Source: a virus. Taken from it: DNA of 22,972 bases. The stretch is from positions 1-22,972 of the IMG/VR virus record IMGVR_UViG_3300048922_000217; one strand, 5' to 3'. Positions 1-7,600 of the stretch are shown one piece after another; position 1 is the stretch's first letter, and every line of letters begins with the position of its first letter. A program made the position numbers and the translations under genes. Below the pieces are notes generated by a model. The model saw only the letters and a list, made by a program, of their open reading frames with translations, did no database searches and was not told where the DNA came from.

Positions 1-951
1 GACGATGGTGTCCCGCAGCCCGATGACTTCCCTCTCGTACTTGGTGCGCCATTCGAAATCGCTGATCTTGCCTGCCGCCCGATCGGCCGTGATCTGATCC
101 AATCTGGCCTGGGCCTCCGAAGCACCGCCCTTGAATCCGCCGGCGCCACTGTCATTGCCCGCGAAACGTGCCTCACCGTTGCCGGCGCCGATCTTCCACA
201 TGGCGGCCATGAACTTGTCAGTGCCGAGAACGGACTCCAGGGTGCGCATCTGGAGCTCGTTGAGGCCTCCGACTTCCTTCGAGAGCCACTCCTTGCCTCG
301 ACCTGCGAGCGCAACACGCTCCTGGTAGTTGGCGCCCCAGGCGTCCTGCAACTTGGCGAGAGCCTCGGCGCTGGCCGTGTTCTCAGCCTCGCGAATCTTG
401 GCCTCCATCTTTCCGACGGCCGCCTCGTATCCCTTGGCGAGTTGAGTGGCCATCGCCGCCGGCACACCGGCTTTGTGGAACTCTTCGGCCATGAAGGTCT
501 TGAACTCCGGATACGGGTTACCCTCCGGCACCGGAATGTCGTACTTGTCCGCCGTCTCCGGGACACCGACCATCGCATTCCAGGCTTTGACCGCGTTCGC
601 ATCCGGTGGCGTTACTGTACCGTCTGCGTTGACCTTCGGAGCCGGATAACCCTTGCCCGCGCGCAGAGTGGCCGCTTCACGCTCCAGGCTCTGCGCCGTT
701 TTCGCAAGGGTGAACGGATCGGCGTAGTTCTTGTTGGCTACCCAATCGCGGGTCTCCTTCTGCTCGGGTTTGTCCCAACCACTCCAGAACTGCGATTGAT
801 TGGCAGCACCTGCGCCAGCTCCTGCACCGGCATCGCCGCCCGCGCCTGCTCCGGCTCCAGCACCGGCTCCTGCGCCAGCACCTCCTCCGGCGCCGGCTCC
901 CGCGCTTCCTGCATTCGCTCCGCTAAGTGCCGCTGCTGCTGGTGTTGACAT
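1..951 (-). CDS. Phage capsid scaffold-like protein (partial, C-terminus off window)
   Basis: An open frame of 317 codons runs from ATG at 951 to the window edge with no stop. A GGAAGGAA ribosome site lies a few bases upstream. Residues about 9-50 are an almost pure Gly/Ala alternating tract. After it comes a hydrophilic, helix-prone region rich in Ala, Glu and Lys, with motifs such as QFWSGW, ETRDWV and NYADPF. Small acidic helical proteins between portal and capsid genes of podoviruses are usually scaffolds, and the WxxW-type N-terminal motif and position fit. The function is inferred from composition and context. It overlaps the end of the Bbp19-like gene by 29 bp. The Gly/Ala tract is odd and probably a flexible linker. 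Confidence 0.72.
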   Translation of the reverse strand, partial: MSTPAAAALSGANAGSAGAGAGGGAGAGAGAGAGAGAGGDAGAGAGAGAANQSQFWSGWDKPEQKETRDWVANKNYADPFTLAKTAQSLEREAATLRAGKGYPAPKVNADGTVTPPDANAVKAWNAMVGVPETADKYDIPVPEGNPYPEFKTFMAEEFHKAGVPAAMATQLAKGYEAAVGKMEAKIREAENTASAEALAKLQDAWGANYQERVALAGRGKEWLSKEVGGLNELQMRTLESVLGTDKFMAAMWKIGAGNGEARFAGNDSGAGGFKGGASEAQARLDQITADRAAGKISDFEWRTKYEREVIGLRDTIV

Positions 952-1240
952 GGTCCGATTCCTTCCATTCGATGAGGTTATGGATCGCCTGCATCACTTC
1001 GCGGCGACCCTCTTTGATGCCGGTACGGTAGATATCCGTTTGCCCGGTCGTATCCTGCTCGCGGATGAGCTTGGTCCAGTTGGTGAACCGCTCCAGCTCC
1101 TCGAGGATGATCGCGCCGTGTGGCGTGCGCTTGCCTGGCGGTCCGAAGACAGCCACGAATGCATCGCGCACCTGACGGTAGCGGGCCAGTTGCCGCGCCT
1201 GTTCGAGGGCGTTGTGTTCCTGGACAGTGGTTTCGATCAT
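923..1240 (-). CDS. Bbp19-like small phage protein
   Basis: This is a 105-residue protein starting ATG at 1240, overlapping the stop of the fibronectin-like gene as ATGA. The central segment RDAFVAVFGPPGKRT followed by a short helix with ILEELERF resembles the Bbp19 family of Bordetella phage BPP-1 and relatives (a small domain with VFGT-type motif followed by LxDL). Its role in the particle is not established. The position between portal and scaffold genes matches that family's usual neighbourhood. The C-terminus (IEWKESDHVNTSSSGT) overlaps the scaffold start, so the two are probably translationally coupled. The family call rests on motif memory only. Confidence 0.68.
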   Translation of the reverse strand: MIETTVQEHNALEQARQLARYRQVRDAFVAVFGPPGKRTPHGAIILEELERFTNWTKLIREQDTTGQTDIYRTGIKEGRREVMQAIHNLIEWKESDHVNTSSSGT

Positions 1241-1593
1241 CAGTCGAGCTGAGTGTTTGGAAACGGGAATGGCCGCTTCATGGGCGTGGTCAACATAATC
1301 GAGGTAGGCTGGATGGTGACCTTACGATCCATCGAGCCTGCGATCTCAACACCCGCTTTCACCGCGACCACCTTGAATGTGTAGGTCGTGGGTGGCGTCA
1401 CAGTTGCGCCATTGTAGGAGGCGCCCTTCAATCCGCTGACGGTCGCCCGCAGTCCGGCGACGTTCTGATTCAGCACGCCGTTGACGTAGACGTTGTAACT
1501 GTCCGGAACGACAGGCGAGAGCTGCATCCAGGCCAACTGCACTGAGCCGTTGCCGTTGTCGTACACATCGATGTGCCTGCCGAGGGTGGTCAT
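1240..1593 (-). CDS. Fibronectin type III-like phage protein
   Basis: This is a 117-residue protein. The start ATG at 1593 overlaps the portal stop as ATGA. The longer open frame extending to 2040 lies inside portal coding sequence and is not credible. The sequence alternates beta-strand stretches: GSVQLAWMQ, PDSYNVYVNGV, ATVSGLKGASY, TTYTFKVVAV, EIAGSMDRKVTI. This is the layout of an FN3/Ig-like sandwich, with the typical Tyr in YNVYV and the late YTFKVVAV strand. Such domains occur on phage head, neck and tail proteins and may bind carbohydrate or decorate the particle. Its exact place in this virion is unknown. It is co-transcribed with portal and Bbp19-like genes. Confidence 0.7.
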   Translation of the reverse strand: MTTLGRHIDVYDNGNGSVQLAWMQLSPVVPDSYNVYVNGVLNQNVAGLRATVSGLKGASYNGATVTPPTTYTFKVVAVKAGVEIAGSMDRKVTIQPTSIMLTTPMKRPFPFPNTQLD

Positions 1594-3248
1594 GCAGCAT
1601 TCGCGACTTCGGGTGAACCAGGCGAGCCACCGACCGAGCTGGCAGCCTGGGCTGCCTGCGCCAGATTCTTCACACCCATCGCGACCTGCGGTGCCTGCTG
1701 TGCGGCTTCGAGATCCTGCTGCTGTTGGGCCGCCTGTTCGAGCAACTGCTGCACTTCGTCTTCGGAGCGCACCAGCTTCGCCGGGCAGCCGCGGATCGCG
1801 GCCATCTCGCGCGCCGCCTCGTGAAAGTCGATGGTGTACAGAACCGACTTGTCGAGGTTGGCCATCTGCCCGATATCGGCGATCGTGTTCATGATCGCGG
1901 TGCCTTCCTGGGCCCGTAGCGCCTGCGCCATCGGACTGGTGTACTCGATCTTGATCCCGCGAGGTGAGCGCAACAGCTCCATCGGCGGCGGCGGCAGTTG
2001 GCCGGCGGCCGACAGGATGTCGATCTCGCGATGGATGCACGGCCCCAGAAACTCGGACTGCTGCCGTCCCATCATGGGCGCGATGAGCTCGCCCTTCTCC
2101 TGGGCCCGCAACAGCGCTTCGGTCGCTGTCATATTCGGGTTCTGCACCAGGATCTGGAACAGTGTGTTGAGGAAGGTGTCCCGAACAGTCTGGCGAGTGC
2201 TCTCCAGCTGCTTCTCGGCGAGCTCCCAGTTGCCCTTACCTTCGAAGGCCATAGCGAGCGGCTTGCCATCGGCAGTCATCATGCCGTAGTTGTTGGCACC
2301 TGGCCGCTGGTTGAAGTTGGAGAGCACGGACTCTTCGGCCAAGAGAATCGGCGGATCGACCGCTTTCTGCCCGGCGCGCAATCCGGTCTTGACCATCTCG
2401 TTGGCGGTGCGGATGTCCGGCAGACAGGTCGTTGCAGGTCCGCGTCCGTAGCTCTCACGCGGCGCCATGCGGTAGCGGCCGATCGCGCACGGAAAGGTGC
2501 GGTAGGCGCTGCGCTCGATGACGCTCTTCTGCCCGAGCTCCACGTACCAGCATTCGAACTTCTTGCCCTTGTCTCCGTAGGCAAAGGGCACGTGATCCAT
2601 GTTCGGCTTGATGGCGTGGAGGAACTCGTGCTCACCAAAGGGCTGCTTGGCGAAGGCGTCCCGGATTGACTGCGGCACACGGTCTCGGCCCCAGTGCTGA
2701 ATCGCCTGTTTGGCTGTGTACTTGAACTTCCGATAGATCGTGTCGACCATGCCCTGATGGTTCTGCGACCAGACGATCTCCGACAGCGGCACCGAACGGT
2801 AGCGCAGGCACACACCCACGACCTCGTCGATGTAGAGCGCGTTATTGCCGAACGCGCCGAGTGACATGTAGCACTCGTCTGTTTGGCTCGCGAAGTTGGC
2901 TTGCGGATGGTACCGGGCACCGAAGAGGATCTTGTTGACCCGGTCCAGATACCGCGCAACCGCCGGAACCTCGTTCAGCTCCTCGTCATCGGACTTGACC
3001 TTGTGCCACACCTGGCTGCGAGGCGTGAGGATGGACTCCATCGCGGCCGAGAAACGCTCGTTCGCGATGACACCGGTGCTGTCGAAAATACGGGTGTTGC
3101 GGTTGACACCTTCAGCGAACTCGCCAATGAAGTTGTCCCAGGCGGGCATCACATATTGTGCCGCCGTGTTCCAGAGCATGCGGAAGTTGCCCTGCTTGCC
3201 CCAGAGATACTCGTACTCACCGATCAGGCTATTGGCGTCATCACTCAA
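1590..3248 (-). CDS. Portal protein, head-to-tail connector family
   Basis: This 552-residue protein is the dodecameric portal through which DNA is packaged and ejected and to which the tail attaches. The N-terminal part (SLIGEYEYLW, then NTAAQYVMPAWDNF, STGVIANERFSAAMES, LTPRSQVWHKV) and the later SLGAFGNNALYIDE and PLSEIVW segments match the bacteriophage head-to-tail connecting protein family of podoviruses. The length fits that family. I chose a TTG start at 3248 because it overlaps the upstream stop as TTGA, a pattern repeated in this operon. The frame stays open further upstream but would overlap the preceding gene by about 70 bp. The C-terminus is rich in Gln and Ala. Confidence 0.9.
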   Translation of the reverse strand: MSDDANSLIGEYEYLWGKQGNFRMLWNTAAQYVMPAWDNFIGEFAEGVNRNTRIFDSTGVIANERFSAAMESILTPRSQVWHKVKSDDEELNEVPAVARYLDRVNKILFGARYHPQANFASQTDECYMSLGAFGNNALYIDEVVGVCLRYRSVPLSEIVWSQNHQGMVDTIYRKFKYTAKQAIQHWGRDRVPQSIRDAFAKQPFGEHEFLHAIKPNMDHVPFAYGDKGKKFECWYVELGQKSVIERSAYRTFPCAIGRYRMAPRESYGRGPATTCLPDIRTANEMVKTGLRAGQKAVDPPILLAEESVLSNFNQRPGANNYGMMTADGKPLAMAFEGKGNWELAEKQLESTRQTVRDTFLNTLFQILVQNPNMTATEALLRAQEKGELIAPMMGRQQSEFLGPCIHREIDILSAAGQLPPPPMELLRSPRGIKIEYTSPMAQALRAQEGTAIMNTIADIGQMANLDKSVLYTIDFHEAAREMAAIRGCPAKLVRSEDEVQQLLEQAAQQQQDLEAAQQAPQVAMGVKNLAQAAQAASSVGGSPGSPEVANAA

Positions 3249-3553
3249 TTGAGCACCAAGTCGGCTCGGACCATGTTGAAGCCGTTCAGCTGGAAGTTGC
3301 CTAGAACCTGCCAAGGATCGCCGGCTCGCTTCGCCTGCTCGATGTCGAGCACCAGCAGCGCCTGATCAGCGACTGCAACGATTGATCCGGCTGCCAGTCG
3401 ATCAAGAAGCTCGAAGGCTTCCTTCTGAGTCAACGCCAATTCGAAGGAGCTGAGCGCGCAGCCCTGCCCTCGGGCGAATACAGCCAAACTGTCGGCCTTC
3501 TGCTCCGCGCGTGAGCGCATGCCATCGCGCACTGCCCGGTCAACCAAGGTCAT
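3245..3553 (-). CDS. Hypothetical phage protein (102 aa)
   Basis: I do not recognise this protein. It starts with ATG at 3553, overlapping the previous stop as ATGA, and ends overlapping the portal start as TTGA, which supports a real coupled gene. The composition is mixed alpha/beta: an N-terminal charged helix (DRAVRDGMRSRAEQKAD), then KEAFELLDRL, hydrophobic SIVAVADQALLVLDI, and a C-terminal hydrophobic stretch. There is no signal peptide, membrane segment or cysteine motif. Its position between terminase and portal genes suggests a role in head assembly or packaging, but that is only context. Confidence 0.62.
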   Translation of the reverse strand: MTLVDRAVRDGMRSRAEQKADSLAVFARGQGCALSSFELALTQKEAFELLDRLAAGSIVAVADQALLVLDIEQAKRAGDPWQVLGNFQLNGFNMVRADLVLN

Positions 3554-3807
3554 GTTCCGAGCTGCGTCTTGCCAGTCACGGGAGCCGGTCCGCCAGCCCC
3601 AGCGTAGATGTTGGCCATGAGGCCGCGTCGCATGCGCATCTGATCGGTGAGATTCTGCGCGTTGTTCGCGGCCTGATTCGGATCCGGGACACCTGGAGTC
3701 GGCGCCGGATTCTTCGGTTTGAAGTTGAGACCTACGGCACTGGACACGGCGCGATCGACCGGGTCAATCTTGTGACCGAGCTGCTGAATTTTGCTGAGGA
3801 AGCTCAT
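3550..3807 (-). CDS. Small phage structural-region protein (85 aa)
   Basis: The start ATG at 3807 is chosen because the protein begins MSFLSKIQQLG; the frame upstream of it is unconvincing and lies over another small gene. The middle is rich in Pro and Asn (KPKNPAPTPGVPDPNQ). The C-terminus (MRMRRGLMANIY, then GKTQLG) resembles the short conserved tail (RRGRAS..., K.LLG) of small proteins found near portal genes in many tailed phages, whose function is not settled. It overlaps the next gene by an ATGA junction. No clear ribosome site is seen, so it may depend on coupling from upstream. Confidence 0.6.
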   Translation of the reverse strand: MSFLSKIQQLGHKIDPVDRAVSSAVGLNFKPKNPAPTPGVPDPNQAANNAQNLTDQMRMRRGLMANIYAGAGGPAPVTGKTQLGT

Positions 3808-3841
3808 GGTTGCCGGACGCTGCGTGATGTTGCGGGCACAA

Positions 3842-3979
3842 TCAACTCGTGCATGAGCCGAGGCCCTGGACGCCCGAGCTTTCGAAGGTATGGCGACCAC
3901 GGCGCCGCTGCGGATCGAGCTGCTCCGCAATCGTGTTCTTTGGTGCGCCCCGCGCCGGCAAGAATTCCTGATTCGTCAT
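3842..3979 (-). CDS. Very small phage protein (45 aa), start supported by RBS
   Basis: This frame begins ATG at 3979, preceded by a good GAGG ribosome site seven bases upstream, and ends with TGA at 3842. The product (MTNQEFLPARGAPKN..., then DPQRRRGRHTF) is basic and of unknown function. A competing frame on the same strand runs from GTG at 3992 to 3804 (62 aa). It fits 4-bp overlaps on both sides (GTGA with the terminase stop, ATGA with the next start) but has no ribosome site. I prefer the 45-residue frame by its ribosome site, without certainty. Confidence 0.45.
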   Translation of the reverse strand: MTNQEFLPARGAPKNTIAEQLDPQRRRGRHTFESSGVQGLGSCTS

Positions 3980-3988
3980 GATTAAACC

Positions 3989-5455
3989 TCACATAATGCT
4001 GTAGGCAGGGCGGATCCGCTTTCCGCCCAGAGTTCCACGCAACACGACTCGCCCCTCGCCGGCACCCAACATGCGGTACTGATCCGCCTCGCAGACGTGG
4101 GAGACCGCGTTCTTGTCCGGTTTGTCGTGGAACTTCTCATCGCCGAGCACGGCAATGCGCTTATAGCGGTACTGGCCCGCCATGCCGCGACGTAGGGTTG
4201 GGCAACCTGCAGGGTGCACCTGCCATCCCGCCTCACCATCGATCAGCCTGGTCATCGCCTGTTTGTGTGCTTCTTGGCGAATCCGAGGGTCATTGGTCGG
4301 CGCAGGCTTCGCATCGATCCCATTAGCCTTCAGGATCTTGAAGCACGTCTGATCGGAATCTTGCTGCCCGTCTGCATCGCCGGCTGGGTCGCCTGTGATC
4401 TGGCCGATTTCGAAGTTTGCGCAGTGCTGGCCGAGAAAGCCCTTCAACACCTCGGCGAACTGCTTCGCACCCATATGCTCCGTCACAACTTCCCAGCGCA
4501 CACGATGGATGCCGGTGAAAGATCGTTGGCCGATAGAGGCGGCGGGCGTGAGTCCGAAGTCGATGCCGATATCCAGCGGCAGCCGTGGATTGAGCTCGAA
4601 CTCGCGCACATGGAGGTACTCGCGAAACTCCGGATACACCGGCCGGCCGTCCTGCACAAAGCCGTATTCGGCGCGGATGTAAACCTTGATCCATTCTTCG
4701 CTCTTTCCGGCCGAGGCCTTGGCGTAGTAGTCACTGGGCAGGTTTACACGGTTCTCAGCATCCGGGCTGAGTGCATCCGGCTGCGCCAGGAAGCGGAACA
4801 GCGGTTGTTTCGCGCCGAGCTTCCCAAGCTTGCGCAACTCGGCTTCGGCCTTCGCAACACTGGCGACCATGTCAGCATTCGCCTGGGTCGTTGTATCCCG
4901 CTCGGCGAGCACATACCACCAGTGACCCTGCTCTGGAGGGTTGGTGTCCATGACGATCTGAGGATTCACGCATCCGCCATCTCGCACCGGCGGGAAGCGG
5001 CCCACGCGACCGGTGAGCCCGTCGACGATCACCTTACTGATCTCGCGCGCCTCATTGATCCAAGCCGCTGTTATCTCGAGCGATAGGACCTTCTTCACGT
5101 CGGCCGCGCGATCGAGCGCCAGGAAGATGACTTCCATGTCGATTTTGTCGTCGACGATGTGGTGTGTCGGCGGCCCCTGCGCAACCCACTTGCCCAAGCT
5201 TTCAGGCACCCATTGATGCCAGGTCTTGATCGTGGTTGTCTTAAGCTCAGCGTACGTGTTGCGAACGACGAGCATCCGCGAATGCTTTCGCCCGTCCTTC
5301 TGCACGACCTGGCTGTCCGCGATCATGAGCAACTTCATCACCGCGCCTGTGCTCTTGCCCGAGCCGATCGGCCCGCGGATGCCGGTCACGAACGCATCCG
5401 ACAGGAGGAACTGATCGCAGATCGGGCCGGGGCTGGTGTACTCGTATGCCAGCAT
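3989..5455 (-). CDS. terL: Terminase large subunit (ATPase and nuclease)
   Basis: This 488-residue motor protein pumps DNA into the prohead and cuts the concatemer. Walker A is GPIGSGKST at residues 28-36. The Walker B region is ITAAWINEA at 128-136, with the catalytic Glu at 135. A coupling-type motif QIVMDTNPP follows near 166-174. The C-terminal RNase H-like nuclease is marked by DIGIDFG at 295-301 and GDPAGDADG at 355-363, which supply the metal-binding aspartates. The length is normal for the family. The ATG at 5455 overlaps the small-subunit stop by one base (TGATG), so the two subunits are coupled. Confidence 0.96.
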   Translation of the reverse strand: MLAYEYTSPGPICDQFLLSDAFVTGIRGPIGSGKSTGAVMKLLMIADSQVVQKDGRKHSRMLVVRNTYAELKTTTIKTWHQWVPESLGKWVAQGPPTHHIVDDKIDMEVIFLALDRAADVKKVLSLEITAAWINEAREISKVIVDGLTGRVGRFPPVRDGGCVNPQIVMDTNPPEQGHWWYVLAERDTTTQANADMVASVAKAEAELRKLGKLGAKQPLFRFLAQPDALSPDAENRVNLPSDYYAKASAGKSEEWIKVYIRAEYGFVQDGRPVYPEFREYLHVREFELNPRLPLDIGIDFGLTPAASIGQRSFTGIHRVRWEVVTEHMGAKQFAEVLKGFLGQHCANFEIGQITGDPAGDADGQQDSDQTCFKILKANGIDAKPAPTNDPRIRQEAHKQAMTRLIDGEAGWQVHPAGCPTLRRGMAGQYRYKRIAVLGDEKFHDKPDKNAVSHVCEADQYRMLGAGEGRVVLRGTLGGKRIRPAYSIM

Positions 5456-6021
5456 CAGCGAACGCGCTTGCCGCCAGACAGGTTGATGGTCAGAGAGAGG
5501 CTACCGCCCTCGGCTGGGTTCGCTGTCTTGTGCATGCCTAAGTAGGCCATGCACTGGTCCAACGCTTTGACCTTGTCCCAGCGCTTCACCTTGCGGGTGA
5601 TCGTCACAGCGGGCGTGATCTTCGCTTCCGCCTCATCGCCCTCGCCTTCAACCTCGACCTTCGAGTGGTATTCCTCCTCGACGTCGACACCGGCTAGTTG
5701 AGCGGCAGCATCCTCGTCCATCTCGTGCAGCGCCTTGAGACTGCCATCCTCGCGATAGAGTTTGCGGATGTCGCCGTAGGCAATGCGGGCGATCTCCTGC
5801 AGGGTGCGCTCGACGGTGATTTCGTTCTTGGTCGCCACCTTCTTGAGCAGCGCGGCAATCTCAGCATTGACCTTAGCGTCCTTTAGCAACCTTGAACTGG
5901 TGACATGAGCGGCCTTCGGTGCATAGCCAGCCCGAATCGCAGCCTGAGTGCCGTTGAGATCCTTGGCGTACTCCTGAGCAAACCGAGAGCGCCTGTCGTC
6001 CCTTTGTTTCGACTTCGCCAT
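5455..6021 (-). CDS. terS: Terminase small subunit (Terminase_2 family)
   Basis: This 188-residue protein binds phage DNA and hands it to the large subunit. The N-terminus has the family signature: RFAQEYAKDLNGTQAAIRAG, then YAPKAAHVTSSRLLKD and AEIAALL, the helix-turn-helix DNA-binding part. The middle (VERTLQEIARIAYGD) is typical of the oligomerisation region. An acidic stretch (VEEEYHSKVEVEGEGDEAE) precedes VKRWDKVKALDQCMAYLG, also commonly seen in this family. The ATG at 6021 is directly preceded by the TAA of the upstream small gene. Confidence 0.93.
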   Translation of the reverse strand: MAKSKQRDDRRSRFAQEYAKDLNGTQAAIRAGYAPKAAHVTSSRLLKDAKVNAEIAALLKKVATKNEITVERTLQEIARIAYGDIRKLYREDGSLKALHEMDEDAAAQLAGVDVEEEYHSKVEVEGEGDEAEAKITPAVTITRKVKRWDKVKALDQCMAYLGMHKTANPAEGGSLSLTINLSGGKRVR

Positions 6022-6201
6022 TTACTTCTTCGCGCGACGCTCACCGGTAGCGGCCATCTTGGCCATTTTGGCTGCGCCGTACTTTCGCCGGCCGATGTAC
6101 GCAGCCAATGCACCGGGATCGCTCACACCCTTCTTGTGCGAGAGCTCGCCTTCCAGCTTCTCGAAGCGCCCGCCACCGCCAGGTTTCATTGACTTGGCCA
6201 T
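6022..6201 (-). CDS. Small basic phage protein with KPGGGGRF motif (59 aa)
   Basis: The protein begins MAKSMKPGGGGRFEKLEGEL and ends in a Lys/Arg-rich helix (RRKYGAAKMAKMAATGERRAKK). Very similar small proteins (PGGGGRF..., DPEALAAYIGRKKYG) occur beside terminase genes in other proteobacterial phages. To my knowledge they have no known function. I chose ATG at 6201 because GGAGG lies seven bases upstream. A TTG two codons earlier is possible but less well placed. The strong positive charge would suit nucleic-acid contact, which is inference. Confidence 0.78.
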   Translation of the reverse strand: MAKSMKPGGGGRFEKLEGELSHKKGVSDPGALAAYIGRRKYGAAKMAKMAATGERRAKK

Positions 6202-6203
6202 GA

Positions 6204-6542
6204 TCAACCCTCCAGCGTGTCGAGGTTACGGTCACCGGCCCAACTGCCGATGAGCTTGTGGCGCTTCCAACTCTGACCGGATATCTGCGAATAGGCGTTG
6301 AGGCCTTCAATCGCAATCCCCTGCAGATCCTTGGTTGTGGTCGGCCGCCCAGTGCGCATGTCCATCTCAGCAATGACGATGGTTTCGAGCGCGGTGCGCA
6401 ATGCATCCACGGAGCGCGCCAGCTTGAGGCTACCCTCCTGGGCGAGACGAGCTGCTTCCTGTGCGGCCTCCAGCGGATCGGGCAAACCGATCGAGGGCTT
6501 CTCGCCTGGCGCTGCGTTCTTAATTCGTTTGGCTTTAGCCAT
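6204..6542 (-). CDS. Hypothetical phage protein (112 aa), helical
   Basis: This is an unrecognised 112-residue protein. The N-terminus is basic (MAKAKRIKNAAPGEKP). A long predicted helix follows (PLEAAQEAARLAQEG through LRTALETIVIAEMD), then MRTGRPTTTKDLQGIAIEGLNAY and a C-terminal WKRHKLIGSW segment. The ATG at 6542 overlaps the upstream stop by 8 bases (ATGGCTAA). The downstream junction leaves only 2 bases before the next start, and its last codons contain that gene's ribosome site. Its position just before the terminase genes suggests a packaging or early-late boundary role only by context. Confidence 0.68.
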   Translation of the reverse strand: MAKAKRIKNAAPGEKPSIGLPDPLEAAQEAARLAQEGSLKLARSVDALRTALETIVIAEMDMRTGRPTTTKDLQGIAIEGLNAYSQISGQSWKRHKLIGSWAGDRNLDTLEG

Positions 6543-6861
6543 CGGTCGATTCTCCAGTGTTGCCTTCGAGCAAGGCCTTATCTTCGGGTTTGAGCACGCC
6601 GCGGCCGCGACGCGGGTTCTTCTTCGCAGCTGCTCGGCGGGTCTTGTCGAACCGCGGTTCCTTTGGCGCCGTTGTGTGCCCGAATTTCTCCATCACGAAG
6701 TTGGTGATGTCCACTGCCAGATCGTGCTGCTGCGGCCGCTCGACAACTCGCAGCACGTCTGTCTCGGTTTCGGGCAACATCGACACGCGAATGCGCAGGC
6801 GCTCCAGGTACTCGACAGCACCCGCCAAAACTCGGTCGCGTACCAATGCAGGATGTCTCAT
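6535..6861 (-). CDS. Hypothetical phage protein (108 aa), basic C-terminus
   Basis: The start ATG at 6861 (MRHPALVRDRVLAGAV) overlaps the upstream stop as ATGA and has AAGGTG upstream. The open frame extends beyond 6861 but only inside the preceding gene. The N-terminal half looks folded and helical (EYLERLRIRVSMLPETETDVLRVV, continuing LAVDITNFVMEKF). The C-terminal third is Lys/Arg rich (FDKTRRAAAKKNPRRGRG) and probably disordered, possibly nucleic-acid binding. I do not recognise a family. Confidence 0.62.
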   Translation of the reverse strand: MRHPALVRDRVLAGAVEYLERLRIRVSMLPETETDVLRVVERPQQHDLAVDITNFVMEKFGHTTAPKEPRFDKTRRAAAKKNPRRGRGVLKPEDKALLEGNTGESTDG

Positions 6862-7136
6862 GAGGGCACCTTCGAGCTCACGCGGTTGCGTTCCTTCCAA
6901 AGCTTTTGCATGTCGATCAGCTCCGCGGCAGTCTTGGGTGGCAACATCTCAATTTCGACCGGGGTCATCGCAAGTAGGCGCAACGTCCTATCGAAGCGCA
7001 GGATCGTGCCGCAGCCGGAACATACGGACAGATCACCAGGCCTGGGCGCGCCGCGTCCCTGTGGATCGCCTGTAGCGTTGAGAGTCTGCCGGCAGCCTGG
7101 GCATCGGCTGACTCGATGTCTAAAGATCTCGGTCAA
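6858..7136 (-). CDS. Small zinc-ribbon phage protein (92 aa), TTG start
   Basis: The protein has two cysteine pairs, CPGC near residue 11 and CSGC near residue 34, spaced as in a zinc ribbon, followed by a helical tail (TAAELIDMQKLWKERN). The TTG at 7136 is chosen because it overlaps the upstream stop as TTGA. No ATG exists near the zinc motif, and an earlier start would overlap the previous gene by more than 45 bp. Similar small zinc-ribbon proteins in phages are mostly of unknown function. Binding to nucleic acid or a host protein is a guess. Confidence 0.68.
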   Translation of the reverse strand: MTEIFRHRVSRCPGCRQTLNATGDPQGRGAPRPGDLSVCSGCGTILRFDRTLRLLAMTPVEIEMLPPKTAAELIDMQKLWKERNRVSSKVPS

Positions 7137-7600
7137 CGGACGGTCTCCAGCACGTGCTTGCCTTCGTTGTCCCGCTCCCACTGCTGGATGCGAAGCGCCT
7201 CCGCGCGCGGAACGAAACGATACTCGATGTCGTTCTCGTGGCCATGCGCCAGAAGGGTCTTGTCGGTCGGCACCTGGTCACGGTCGATCTGACCGATGAC
7301 GCAGCCATCTTTCGCCAGCTTCCACAGCAGCACGACGCCAATCTTCTGCCAGCGACCCTGCAGTTGGGAAACGTCAGCCTTGCGTCCGGTCTTGGCTTTC
7401 AACTGCTTCGAGTGCTGGCGCGAGGCTTCCGGCGTCATCCAGTTAAAGTGGATGTGTGTCGCTGTGCGCTCCTCGACCAGCACTCGATCCATCGGCAAGG
7501 CACCGAGATCCCGGCGCGTGATGACCACGCCGTTGGGTGCGAGCTTCCACATCAGCACGCAACATATCTCGGGCCAGTCCCAGGCAACCTCGGTGCTCAT
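7133..7600 (-). CDS. Hypothetical phage protein with internal duplication (155 aa)
   Basis: The start ATG at 7600 (MSTEVAWDWPEICC) overlaps the upstream stop as ATGA. The protein holds two tandem copies of one about 50-residue module. The first begins WPEICCVLMWKLAPNGVVI, the second WQKIGVVLLWKLAKDGCVI. They align without gaps, with about 16 identities in 52 positions, including the WKLA..G.VI core and a later P-x-D pair. The linker is Lys-rich (HSKQLKAKTGRKADVSQ). The fold looks beta-rich. The duplicated module appears in other phages as a single-copy small protein as far as I recall, with no known role. Confidence 0.7.
   Translation of the reverse strand: MSTEVAWDWPEICCVLMWKLAPNGVVITRRDLGALPMDRVLVEERTATHIHFNWMTPEASRQHSKQLKAKTGRKADVSQLQGRWQKIGVVLLWKLAKDGCVIGQIDRDQVPTDKTLLAHGHENDIEYRFVPRAEALRIQQWERDNEGKHVLETVR

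Noticed and set aside
800-1252. Plus-strand frame encoding a long Pro/Ala repeat
   Set aside because: It is the complementary reading of the Gly/Ala tract of the minus-strand scaffold-like gene and crosses into the Bbp19-like gene; no ribosome site or family.
1594-2040. Upstream extension of the FN3-like frame to 2040
   Set aside because: Lies within the portal coding region in another frame; the ATGA overlap at 1593 gives the natural start.
1998-2669. Long plus-strand open frames opposite the portal gene (also 4214-5086 opposite terminase and 6298-7299)
   Set aside because: High-GC shadows of well-supported minus-strand genes; no recognisable domains and no ribosome sites.
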